DNA of 64,000 bases from Corbicula japonica (taxonomy: Eukaryota; Mollusca; Bivalvia; Venerida; Cyrenidae): contig JAZAYU010000170.1 of the NCBI GenBank assembly GCA_038501625.1, forward strand, positions 372,001 through 436,000, read 5' to 3'. A program made the position numbers and the translations under genes. Under the pieces are notes generated by a model that was not told the origin of the DNA, made no database searches, and saw only the letters and a list, made by a program, of their open reading frames with translations. Positions within the stretch are counted from its first letter, which is position 1. Each line of letters begins with the position of its first letter. Of the stretch, positions 1-11,700 are shown piece by piece.

Positions 1-1477
1 GTAGAGTTCCACTAGAGGGTGCTAAATGCCAAATATCTAAGCTCTAGGCCTTGTGTTTTCAGACAAGAAGATTTTTAAAGTTTTTCCTTTAGGTTGCCAT
101 GGCAACAAGAGTTCTGCATGGAATTGATTTCTTTGAACAACTTTGGAAGAGCTTTATGCAAGGAACATCCATGGCAAGTTTCATCAACTTCGGCCCAGGG
201 GTTTAAGAGGAGATGTCGTTTAAATTAAAAGTTTACGGACGGACAGACGCCGGACAAATTGCGATCACAAAAGCTCACCTTGTCACTACGTGACAGGTGA
301 GCTAAAAACACAATAATTTTAGGAAACTATGCAAATATTTTGCAAATTATCTTAATAAAAACATTTTAAAGTTATCTCAATTTATTGAACAAATAGTTGT
401 TGCAAATTTTTTAGACAATATTGTTTTTATTACCTCCCTTTATTTGACTTTGCCTTTGAATCGTATTGTTTGTGTCAAGACACCTTCTTTTGCATACACT
501 CTTTTCCAACATAGTTTGATAACACTCTTTTCAAACTAGAAAACTGGACACAAAAGTCAGCTGAAGAATTCTTGTTCACAGTCAAGCATGTTTTTCCAAG
601 GGGTCCATCTCGACATTTTAGACGGCCATATACACTATACCCAAATATAAGCTCTCTAGTCCTTGCAGTTGGTGAATAAAATTTAATGATCTTTAACATT
701 TTTTGCATTTGGTTGCAACTGTAACAAGAATTCTGCATAGAAGTGAAAACTTGTTTTTGTTAGGTAGGCCTTAATACACAGAAACCTGCTACAAAGTTGT
801 TAGAGAATCAGATTAAAACTTAAATAAATGCCACCTGCCAAGTTTTCACCAATCTAAAAGTTGAGTTTTGTACTAGAAATAAAAAGAAGAAAGCAAAAGC
901 AGTATCAAAGCAATATTTACTCTCTTCATCAATCGGCAAAACAAATACCAAAAAATATAGGAATATACATAAAAATATAGGAGAAATATAGGAATATAGG
1001 AGGCTTTTCAAAATATAGGATTCTGATCCAAAATATAGGAGAAAAATAGGAATATAGGAATCGGTTGACAGCCTGCTGTGTATTTAGCAAAATTGTGTAT
1101 TGATACTGAAAGGCTGAGATAGACTTGGCATATATGTAAACATATACAAAAAAACTGAAGATTTTGACTTGTGTATCCGCTATGCAACAAGAGTTTGTTT
1201 TTGTATTTGTTTACTTGTGCCAGTGTCAGTTGTATTGATTTCCTTGAATTTTGTTTGTGCTTGTATTCCTTTAATACAGTTTGAAAAGTTATAACTTTGA
1301 ATAAAATGTGTAATAATTAGTTGCATGTGCTGTGAAGTAGCTAATTATTTGTGTCCAAAGAAGTACCCAGTAAGCGTACATTTTCAAGAACACGTTTAAA
1401 AAGCCAATAAAGGGTCTAAACAACCCAACAATAAATACCCAATAATGCCGTTAACGGACGACCCATGAAGTGTCCTA
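1..1477. other. AT-rich sequence without a recognised gene
   Basis: No coding region is recognisable. Positions 230-306 end in a bivalve repeat terminus (a CGGACGGACAG arm, then a stretch ending GACAGGTGAGCT) that recurs at about 46090-46155. Positions 950-1065 are rich in AATATAGGA-type words. They end in a GACAGCCTG motif resembling the right terminus of the small element at 9425-9883. Confidence 0.5.
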
Positions 1478-1900
1478 ATGTGGGTACGTCCGTCCGTCCG
1501 TAACAAAATTTCCGTCACAGTTTTCTCAGCAACTATAACAGGCAGCAGCCTAATACTTTGCATATTGCTTCATCCTATGGTCCCATGTGGTGTAAAGCGA
1601 TTTTATGCTCCTTGCTCATCTACTTCCTGTTTGTCGCATATTTTTAGATTTTGTTACTATATAGGTGCATTTCATCAACCAAAGGGCATTTTTATTTTCC
1701 GTCGCAGTTTTCTAAACAACTATAACATTCAGCAGCCTGATATTTTGCATATTGCTTTATCCTATAGTCCCATATGGTGTAAAGGGATTTTATGCTCCTT
1801 GCTCATCTACTTCCTGTTAACTGAATACTTACATTTTTACACATAATTGACATATTTGCACAATTTCCGTCGCAGTTTTCTAAGCAACTACAACTGCATA
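1478..1900. repeat. Tandem repeat, unit about 165 bp (family A, copy 1)
   Basis: Two to three units contain TTTCCGTCGCAGTTTTCT followed by GCTCCTTGCTCATCTACTTC. The same units recur at 5145-5640, and an adjacent segment (1947-2080) is nearly identical to 4993-5135. So this locus and the 5-kb locus carry related composite elements. The GTCCGTCCGTC arm at about 1488 is a common leader of bivalve repeats. Confidence 0.7.
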
Positions 1901-2099
1901 TCACAGACGACGACGCCAAAGGCAAAATATAAAAAGTAGATAGTATATCCTTGGGGGTGATTGGACAATATCCAAACCAATATTGGCTGGGATATTGAAA
2001 CCACCTATCTATAAACTGGCCGAAATATTAAAACAAAAGTAATTTTAGAGGTACTATAAACATAGCACATAAGTATCGTGCTCAACGACCTTCAAAGGA

Positions 2100-2985
2100 C
2101 GCAACTGATAACAGCACTGATTGAATGTACGGGGAGACTTTTTACAGCCGCCACACGGCACAAACACCGCTACTGTGATATTGAAATAGATGAAAAGGGA
2201 ACTTTGAAAGCCACCGAACACGACAAATATGAAAATACTGCAGGCTCGGTTTGATTGAGCCTGTTCATGGGCAGTAATGGGAATGCATATTACTGCCCAC
2301 GCCGCCTAGCCCCGGGTTGAGCGCAACTCAGTAATTACACCAATAAATAGTACAATTTTGGACCATCCCAAACGATGGTATGCATATGGCGGTGAACATG
2401 GAACCTTCAACGAGGTATTTTCAGATTAATTCCATTCCATGTTCAGCGGCGTATGGTCCCCAGATAAAAGAATGGGTTTGCCCGAAACGAGAAAACAATG
2501 GACGGAACTAAACAAAATAAAATTTTGACAGGGGATCTTAGAATATAAATCCTGCATATCACAGACGACGATGCCAAAGACAAAATATAACAAGAGCTGT
2601 CAGAGGAGACAGCATGCTCGACTATTCGAATCATTTGAAACAAATGCAATTTGAAGATTAAAACAATAACAACTATGACCATACATTCATGTGCAATCAG
2701 GAAACATATTAACAAGTGAATGGTACGGAAGAAATTCTTTTCAAATAACAGAAATAATTCCTAAATGTACCATAAATATTAAACTGAATAGGGGAATAAC
2801 TATGAAATATTTCTGAATTTGTTAGAAAACTTGTTAGTAATTTTTTATTAGAGACATTTACTTTTAGTCAAATATCAATCACTTCAGCAATGTTACAGAA
2901 AAAGAACTGAAATGAAAATATAATGGTAGTTTGAAGTTGATACCTTAAGTATTTGCAAAGTTATCGATGAAGTGCACTTAAGTGA
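2100..2985. other. Repeat-flanking sequence, no recognised gene
   Basis: Positions 2590-2640 read as a possible element terminus: CAAGAGCTGTC followed by GCTCGACTATTCG. The latter words reappear inverted at about 4970-4985, so 2590-4985 may be one composite element. No open coding signal is seen. Confidence 0.35.
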
Positions 2986-2993
2986 AAATATAA

Positions 2994-3510
2994 AATGATA
3001 GTGTCTCTAGCTGGGAGCGAACCCGCACCGTCACGGCGACAGCGCCTAGCCATGCAATTCCTGCGACGCAACCGACTGAGCTAACCGGGACAACGCCAAA
3101 AAACGTTGATCGGATAGCCCCGATATACGTAACAATCACTACATGACATCGGTAACGGGTTAATTTACTGATAACAGTACTGACTAAATGTACGGGGAGA
3201 CTTTTTACGGCCGCCACACTGCACAAATAGCGCTACTGTGAATTTCAAATGATAGTGTCTCTAGCTGGGAGCGAACCCGCACCGTCACGGCGACAGCGCC
3301 TAGCCATGCAATTCCTGCGACGCAACCGACTGAGCTAACCGGGACAACGCCAAAAAACGTTGATCGGATAGCCCCGATATACGTAACAATCACTACATGA
3401 CATCGGTAACGGGTTAATTTACTGATAACAGTACTGACTAAATGTACGGGGAGACTTTTTACGGCCGCCACACTGCACAAATAGCGCTACTGTGAATTTC
3501 AAATGATAGT
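2994..3510 (-). repeat. tRNA-derived SINE, two tandem copies plus a stub
   Basis: Two near-identical copies of about 254 bp lie head to tail, with a third stub after 3502. On the minus strand the unit carries a pol III A-box-like word (TTAGCTCAGTCGG) and a B-box-like word (GGGTTCGCTCCC), spaced as in a tRNA. This supports a tRNA-derived head. Long minus-strand reading frames across it are incidental. A further copy lies at 50932-51230. Confidence 0.7.
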
Positions 3511-3539
3511 GTCTCTAAGTGAAACTAGAAATGTGTCCA

Positions 3540-4400
3540 TAGGACACGGATGCCCCGCTATGCATCATTTTCAGACACTCAAGTGCAATGATGGGAATAA
3601 TACGCGATACACTGCCCTTTCATGGTGAACATTTGTGTCAAGTTTTTTTGAAATCCCTCCATTTATAATGAAGTTACAGCCTGGACAAGAAAATTCTATT
3701 TTTAGTAACAGTGACCTTGTCCTTGGACCTTCAGGCTTGGGTATTGTGCGGACACACTACCTTTTCATGAACATTTGTGCAAAGTTATTTTTAAATCCCT
3801 CCATTTATAACAAAGTAACAGCCAGGACAAGATAATTCTATTTTTAGTAACAGTGACCTTGACCTTTGACCTACAGGCATGGGCATGGTACGTGACACAC
3901 CGCCCTGTCATGGTGAACATTTGTGTCAAGTTATTTTGAAATCCTTCCATTCATAACAAAGTTACAGCCTGGACAAGAAAAATCTATTTTTAGTAACAGT
4001 GACCTTGACCTTGGATCTACAGGCATGGGTATTGTGCGGACACATCGCCTTGTCATGGTGAACATTTGTGCCAAGATATTTTGAAATCCCTCCATTCATA
4101 ACAAAGTAACAGCCTAGACAAGAAAATTCTATTTTTAGTAACAGTGACCTTGACCATTGACCTACAGGCTTGGGCACCGTCTTGATATGGTGAACAATTA
4201 TACAAAGTTATTAAAAAACCCAATAAGAAATAACAAAGTTACAGAGCGGACACGATTTTGCAAGAAAATTCTATTTTAAGTAACAGTGACCTTGACCTTG
4301 GACCTACAGGCATGGGTATTGTACGCGACACACCGCCTTGTCATGGTGAACATTTGTGCCAAGTTATTTTGAAATCCCTCCATTCATAACGAAGTTAAGG
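3540..4400. repeat. Tandem repeat with GTGACCTTGACC core, period about 145 bp
   Basis: About six diverged units each contain TTTTTAGTAACAGTGACCTT, then a CATGGTGAACATTTGTG block, then AAATCCCTCCATT. The period is close to 145 bp. The core is the reverse complement of the AAGGTCAAGGTCACT word seen in other repeat families in this window. Confidence 0.75.
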
Positions 4401-4930
4401 GCCGACTGTATATTTTGCTTAACACAAAATGTAAGCGAAAAAGGGGCATAATTTGAAAAATATTGGAAGAAGATTATGGGTCTTGTTGGTTATGATGTAG
4501 ATTTTGATGGTGAAAATATATTTCAAGTTTCAAGGCAATATCTCAAGTAGTTTTAAAGTTAGGGGCAAAATGCATATTTTTCTTGACACAAAATATAAGA
4601 AAAAAGGGGCATAACTTGAAATATATTGACAGCAGAGTTATGGGTTTTGTTGGTAAAGATGTAGAATTTGATGGTGAATATATATTCCAAGTTTCAAGTT
4701 GATATCTCAAGTAGTTTATAAGTTATGGACCAAAGTGCATATTTTCCTTAACGCAAAATTTAAGTGAAAAAGGGGCATAACTTGAAAAATATTTGTAGCA
4801 GAGTTATGGGTGTTGTTGGTATGATGTAGAATTTGATGGTGAATATATATTCCAAGTTTCAAGTTGATATCATAAGTAGTTTTCAAGTAATGGACCAAAG
4901 TGCATTTTTTGTTTAACGGACGCCGACGCT
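4400..4930. repeat. Tandem repeat, about 165 bp, three units
   Basis: Three units share AAAAAGGGGCATAA, GATGTAGAATTTGATGGTG and CCAAGTTTCAAG blocks. The array ends in a GACGCCGACGC stretch of the kind that terminates many bivalve repeats. Confidence 0.65.
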
Positions 4931-5144
4931 GACGCCGACACCGGGGCGAGTAGGATAGCTCCCCTATTCTTCGAATAGTCGAGCTTAAAAGCAGGAAGTA
5001 TATCCTTGGGGGTGATTGGACAATATCCAAACCAATATTGGCTGGGATATTGAAACCACCTATCTATAAACCGGCCGAAATATTAAAACAAAAGTAATTT
5101 TAGAGGTACTATAAACATAACACATAAGGATCGTGCTCAACAAC

Positions 5145-5640
5145 CTTAGATTTTTACACATAGATGACAAACATGCGCAATTTCCGTCGCAGTTTTCTAA
5201 GCGACTATAACATGCAGCAGCCTGATTGTTTGCATATTGCTTTATCTTATAGTCCCATATGGTGTAAAGCGATTTTATACTCCTTGCTCATCTACTTCCT
5301 GTTTACCGAATACGATTTTTCCACGTAGCTGACAAACATGCATAATTTCCGTTGCAGTTTTCTAAGCAACTATGACATGTAGCAGCCTGATGTATTGCAT
5401 ATTGCTTTATCTTATAGTCCCATATGGTGTAAAGCGATTTTATGCTCCTTGCTCATCTACTTCCTGTTTACCAAATACTTAGATTTTTACACATAGATGA
5501 CAAACATGCACAATTTCCGTTGTAGTTTTCTAAGCAACTATAGCATGCCGCAGCCTGATGTTTTGCATATTGCTTTTTCTTATAGTCCCATTTGGTGTAA
5601 AGTCATTTTATGCTCCTTCCTCATCTACTTCCTGTTTACG
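5145..5640. repeat. Tandem repeat, unit about 165 bp (family A, copy 2)
   Basis: Three units begin with AATTTCCGT at 5179, 5344 and 5512, giving a period of 165-168 bp. Same family as 1478-1900. Confidence 0.75.
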
Positions 5641-6201
5641 AACTTTTTTGGATTTTGTTGCTATACAGGTGCGCTACACAATCCAAGGGGTATCTTTATC
5701 ACTATAAAGGTGCATTACATAAACCAAAGGGAATCTTCATTGAAAAATGCAAATAACATTTAGAAAGTCATATTTCTCACAGCGGGGGTATCACAAGTGA
5801 GCATTAGCTCACAGATTTACTTGTTTAGCATATACAGTAAAATGGAGTTGACCAGTGGATCTCAGTACCCAATTTATTATTGGTTGTGACCTGGAGTGAC
5901 AACAGATGTACATGTTATTCTCAAGGTAACATAAGGTACAACAGGATTTGTCGTATGCTCAAGTCTCCTACCACTCTGATTCAGATCAACTTCTTGCTGA
6001 GTCTGTCTACTTTGTATGATAGGTTTCTTAGGTTGTTCCAGAGAGAGGATCAATTAGTTCACATCCTTCTCTCAGAAAGCATGGATCTTTAAAGATCTTT
6101 TATGCTCAGATTCTTGAAGGGAACAGTAGTTGATGAAATGAAGACTGAATGCTAGAGAAGTTTGGAAATCACTGATTTTATTAACCTTGTTTTTCTTTCA
6201 G

Positions 6202-7168
6202 CTCTCTTTGATATTTGGAATAAGCCAGCAGACGACATCCCTATGTTGCAAGTTGGACCATTTATTGTCACAAGTAGAAGCTTTCATCTTCTCAAGACTA
6301 CACTTTCAGATGATGTAAGTATGAGTAATACAGCAGTGAAGATGACATATGAATACCTTTTTAGGTACAATAAAAGAGTACAGGTATAGTCCTTTTATTG
6401 CTTAAATTCCTCAAAAACTGTCCACCATCAAAACCTGGAATGATTGGAATTTTTGAACTACATGTAAATTTGTTGTAGCTCTTTAGTACTGTTACGAAAT
6501 GAGGCCGTGTAAGTAATCTCAACTTTTACTTAGTACCACACGAGTTAATGACCTTTCTTTGCTAGGTTCTTAAAACAAGCCAAAAGGGCCTCTAGGGTCA
6601 AAAACAAGAAAGGTTTGGTATGTATTTGATCACATTTGTTGTTGATGTTGTGCAGTTAGGACTTTTGAACTATGAAGTTTACCCAACATTTTGAAATGGA
6701 TTAGAGTTTAGAGTTAAGGCCCTTGGATTTCTTTAAAAAGGTAGGGGTATTTCAGCATTGGTTGCTCTCTGAGGTAAAGTTATATTATTTAGACTCATTA
6801 AATAAGACCGGAATACACAACATTTAAAAACCTTTAACATGATTAATAACATTAGTAATGCACATGTATTTCAGTACTCATTCCAAAATTATCAATTCAT
6901 CAAATTTGTTTGTTTCGATTGTTGTCATATGTTGCAAATTTTGTAGGTCATTGATGCTTCTCTGGCTATTATAGTGAAGAGTAGAAATATATACCATATT
7001 GACTCAGTGACTGCAACAGCAATTTTCCACGGCCAACAGGAAATACATCATAACCTGTGCCAGGTAATTTTTCTAAATGTATAGGTAGTATTTTAATATT
7101 TCAGGCATCCATGAAGGCAGAATCTACAGATGATGACTTAGAACTGTTGGAGGGGAAAAAAGACAGCA
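6202..7168 (+). CDS. Possible Ulp1-like (C48) protease fragment, three exons
   Basis: Three exons have good splice signals and agreeing phases. They are 6202-6314 (acceptor TTTCTTTCAG, donor GTAAGT), 6947-7063 (acceptor TTTGTAG, donor GTAATT) and 7105-7168 (acceptor ATTTCAG, donor GTATGT). The first two exons are joined in phase 0 and stay open. They read like the N-terminal part of a Ulp1/SENP cysteine-protease domain: a leader ending VTSRSFHLL, then LSDDVIDASLAIIV, matching the family's 'L-x-D-x-V-I' region. The catalytic His, Asp and Cys should lie further downstream and are not seen; a tandem array begins right after the third exon. The final phase (1) does not fit the first HECT exon at 8733, which needs phase 2. 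It is therefore treated as a separate or broken gene. The family assignment is tentative. Confidence 0.4.
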
Positions 7169-7189
7169 GTATGTAATTTAATAATTATC

Positions 7190-8040
7190 CCCCCGCCAAA
7201 GGCGAGGGGGATATTAGAAATGCCCTTCGTCCGTGCGTCCGTGAGAAACAATTTTGTCCGGAGCATAAGTCCAAAACTACAGGACGGATTTTATTCAAAC
7301 TTCATACACTGACAGAGCTCATTGGTAGGTAGTGCAGTGTGCAAGAACAATAACTCTACCTTGCCTATTTTTAGAGTTATTCTCCTTTATCATATTTACT
7401 TGATAAATTTTGTCCGGAGAATAAGTCCAAAACTACTGGAGGGATTTTATTCAAACTTCAAACACTGACAGAGCACATTGGTAGGTAGTGCAGTGTGCAA
7501 GAACAATAACTCTACCTTGCCTATTTTTAGAGTTATTCCCCTTTATCATATTTACTTGATAAATTTTGTCCGGAGCATAAGTCCAAAACTACTGGAGGGA
7601 TTTTATTCAAACTTCATACACTGACAGAGCTCATTGGTAGGTAGTGCAGTGTGCAAGAACAATTACTCTACCTTGCCTATTTTTAGTGTTATTCCCCTTT
7701 ATCATATTTACTTGATAAATTTTGTCCGGAGCATAAGTCCAAAACTACTGGAGGGATTTTATTCAAACTTCATACACTGACAGAGCTCATTGGTAGGTAG
7801 TGCAGTTTGCAATAACAATAACTCTACCTTGCCTTTTTTAAAGAGTTATTCCCCTTTATCATATTTACTTGTTATATTCTGTCCGGAGCCAACTCCAAAA
7901 CTACTTAAGGGATTTTATTCAAATTTCATACACTGACAGAGCACATTGGTATGTAGTGCAGTGCGCAAGTGCAATAACTCTACCTTGCCTTTTTTAGAGT
8001 TATTCCCCTTTATCACATTTACTTGATACATTTTTTCCAG
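7190..8040 (+). repeat. Helitron-like/pearl-type element with five 157-bp core repeats
   Basis: A GC-rich hairpin (CCCCCCGCC/GGCGAGGGGG) at about 7190-7212 is followed by a TCCGTGCGTCCG arm. Five tandem units then start near GTCCGGAGCATAAGTCC at 7255, 7411, 7568, 7725 and 7881, a constant 157-bp period. A short arm followed by a tandem core is the layout of bivalve 'pearl' elements and of non-autonomous Helitron relatives. That classification is inference. Confidence 0.65.
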
Positions 8041-8732
8041 ATATATTACTGTGGTATCATCATATTAAGCGCAGGGTAAAATATTGCGCATAAGCCATAG
8101 TAAATGCACGAAATTAAAACCCAGCGGAAAATACATGATAAATTTATACTGACAGGCATTTACGGAATAGCCGGACGTCCATAAGTCCACACGCGGTGAT
8201 ATATCATTTATTAAATCACTGCAATTTCAATGGAAAAAATGTCTAGATTGTTAGAATGCAGAATTTAAAATGTTGTTTTTTCGACACTTTCTATAGGCAG
8301 GAATAGCAAGTCATGTTAAAATGTTTATTCATCAACTGCGTATCTAAGTAAATATGACTAGTAATAACTTGATATTGATAAAGGAATCATTTTCTGATGC
8401 CATTTGTTGGTTGATCTTCATGAAATATTGTGAAAATGTTCATAGGCATAATGTCTTGGCCAAACTGACACATGCACTTCTGATTTATTCTGCTTGTGCA
8501 ATATAATATGTGTAGACACTTCTTTGTCAAGACTTTTTTGTTAACTCCCCATATATGTATGCCATAACTTACACATGTTAGCAGAAGCATTGTTGTCATG
8601 TCATGTTGTAGTTGAAATGCCAGTATGATTCCATAGCACGAAAATGATGGTAGCGAAAAAGCGGTAGAACCTGTAGTACTCGTATAACGTAAAGTTTAAG
8701 TTTGTGTACCTGGCTGTATTTATTATATATAG

Positions 8733-11700
8733 GACCGTTCATGAGGCTGAAAGTTTCAAGAGTATTCTACAAGCTTTCCAAGAGGACACTGTCAGGGGTG
8801 ATTCTAAAACCAAACTTCTCGTTCAGCGAAGTAGGATTGTAGAAACTACTTTGAAAGGTCTTGACAGAAAGTCGATGGATTTCAAATCAAGACTCTACAT
8901 TAAGTTTTCTGGTGAGCTAGGACAAGATGAAGGTGGACCAAGGCGGGGGTTCTTCAGGTACTTTTTTACAGAAAATATTTTTGAACACAAGTTCCCTAAA
9001 ATTTTAGTTAAAGTAATTTCTTGACTATAGAACCTACAGTTAAATTTACTTGTTTGATTGAGTTTGTCAAAACAGGTAAACAATTTAAAATGTCTGTATT
9101 TTTCTTGTATAGGCTGGTATTCAAAGAACTTCACGAGTCCCGATATTTTGAAGGGCCAGAAGGGGAAAAAATTTTCTCCCATGACTTAACATTGCTAGAG
9201 AAAGGTCACTATCGTCTTATAGGTCGATTGGTAGCCTTAGCCTTGGCTCAGGATGGCCCAGGTCTCCACTTCCTCTCACCAGATCTTTATGATCTCATGG
9301 TAGGACAAAACACACAAGTAAAGGATGCTGACAAGCTTCTTACAGAAGAAATAAAGTCAATGATTAAACAGGTAAGACTGAAAAACCACTTTAAAAAAGT
9401 AAAACAATTATTTTTCAATTAAGGCAGGCTGTCAAGTAGTCATTCTTTTTCCTAGTTTTTCCTACCTTTTAGTCTTGTTTCTACTTTTCCTACATTTTTA
9501 CAAAAAACTCATACTATTCCTACTTTTTTCTATTTGGAAAAAAGATTTTTTTAGTATAATTGCAGGAAAACTAAACCCATGGTATAGCTTTATTGCTGTT
9601 TACGATGCATTCATCGAGATGAGGCCCCAAAGACCCATACTGACTTCACACAGATAACTCTCCGAGTTGCCATTGGCAGTTTGACATGGGTGTTGGGGCC
9701 TGAATTGGATGAAATGCACCATGATAAGTATAATATGACTGAAGTCGAGACTCTGATAAGACTGTTACGTATTCCTACTTTTGGGGAAAAAGTTCCTACT
9801 TTTTCCTACTATTTTCCTATTTTTGTGTCAAAATGGTTCCTATTATTTTCCTACTTTTTTAAAAAAGATCACTGGACAGCCTGTTAAAGGCATTGTTTGC
9901 AGGTTTTTTATTGTGAAGCCCGTGAAATGCTGTGAGTGAGATATAGTTGTCACAATGGAGGTTGCGTGTATGTTTGTCCATATATCCGTCCGAGTTTGGC
10001 CAGGCCATAACTTTGTAATAGGTTAAACGATTTAGAAACAACTTTGCTTGTATATTTCCCTTAGTGAGCAGGAGTGTTGCGTGCACTGACCAGATTTCTA
10101 CCTCCAAAGTCAAGATCATACATTAAGGTCAAAAATGATTCTGTCAGGGCCATAACATTGCTTTGGGTTGAAGGATTTAGAAATAACTTGGCATGTGTAT
10201 TCCCTAAAGTGAGCACGAGTGTCCAGCGCACTTACCAAATTGCTACCACCAAGGTCAAGATCATAAATTAAGGTCAAAGGTTTGAAATGAGTTTGTCCAG
10301 GCAATAAATTTGCAATGGGTTGAAAATTTTTCAAATAACTTGGCATGTGGATTCCCCTTAGTGAGCATGACTGTTGTGCACACTGACCAGATTGCTACCT
10401 ATTATGTAAAGGTAATACATTCAGGTTAAAAGTCAAAATAATTTTTCTCTGTGGAAGGATTTATAAATTACTTGGCATGCATATTTCCCTTGGTGTGCCG
10501 CATTTTGAAATGATGATATTTGCGGGCTCAACATGTCGCCTTTGGGAGCATCAGTGTAGGTCTACATATCCAGCATGCCTGGGATGTTCACCAAAACATG
10601 GACTGAACCGATTCACAGTACATCTGTGATAAATGATAGTTCAGGGTTCAACACTAACAATCTATTATGGCAATGATCTCACAGGAATCCCAACCTTGGA
10701 AATCGGGTGTTCTGCAACAGGTTCAGGGATCCTTCTGCAAAGTAAATCTTCACTAATGAAAATTGTTATTTAAAGTTACAAAAACAACATCGAAACATAT
10801 TTTTATTGTGTAAAGGTATATTTATATTTTGAAATTCAATATAGGTATATTCGTATAATGTCGTAAAATTTAACATTTGTATACAAACATTCACATTCAC
10901 CAGTTGTTCTTGCCACTGTTCCATGAAAAACAACAGTTCTAAGCACCATATTCTGTAAGCAGCTGCCTATTTTTTCTAATTTCTCTTTCTCTTACTTCAC
11001 ATTTCTGTGTTAATGTGCTGTAAAACCCAAAGCAAACAAAAAAAAGCAACGCTTACTTTCTTACTGCTCAGTTTACAACCCCATTCACCAGGGGTACTTA
11101 AACTCACAGCGGTGAGAGACCGCAGTTTTATGACTATAAAATAAATATTGAAAACTGGGGTCATCACAATTTGATGGTGTCTTTACTTCAGCTGAGAGAT
11201 GCCGACAATGCAATGAAAGAGGATGCATTTCTCAGCGTGTATGGAGATCAGCTGTTAGATCTTTGGGTCCCAAATGTCTACAGAATGGCTAGAGATGAAA
11301 AAGAACTGTTAGTGGAACTGATAAAAAACATCACATATACTACACGTATGTGTTAATGATCATGATGACACAGATCTATAGAATTATTTTATTTCAATTG
11401 TAATTTTCCTGTTGATGCCATATTGGGTATAGGTGTTGAACTCAACTGTAACATGTAATTGTTTTAAAATTTCGACTTTCAACTCCCTGAATAAATAAGT
11501 ATGTGCATGTACTATTGTTATGCCTAACCACTTCACAATGTATGTTCTTCAGAATATCTGGCGAAATTTCACAGTTCACTAGTGGAATGAATGATGTGAA
11601 CATGGCCTGGGTAATGGTCACCACACATGCAGAGCTGTTCAAACCAGTTTTTTTCTTCAAACCACAGGCAATTACCTGCAGTCAGATGCTCTCTATGTTC

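Noticed and set aside
3000..3100. A functional tRNA gene
   Set aside because: A- and B-box-like words are present, but the unit is a 254-bp repeat found in several copies with no clean acceptor stem, so it is a SINE head.
2978..3480. Minus-strand frames of 82 and 91 residues starting MCSVAAVKSLPV
   Set aside because: They lie wholly in the tandem tRNA-derived SINE and repeat with it, including a third copy at 50905-51165.
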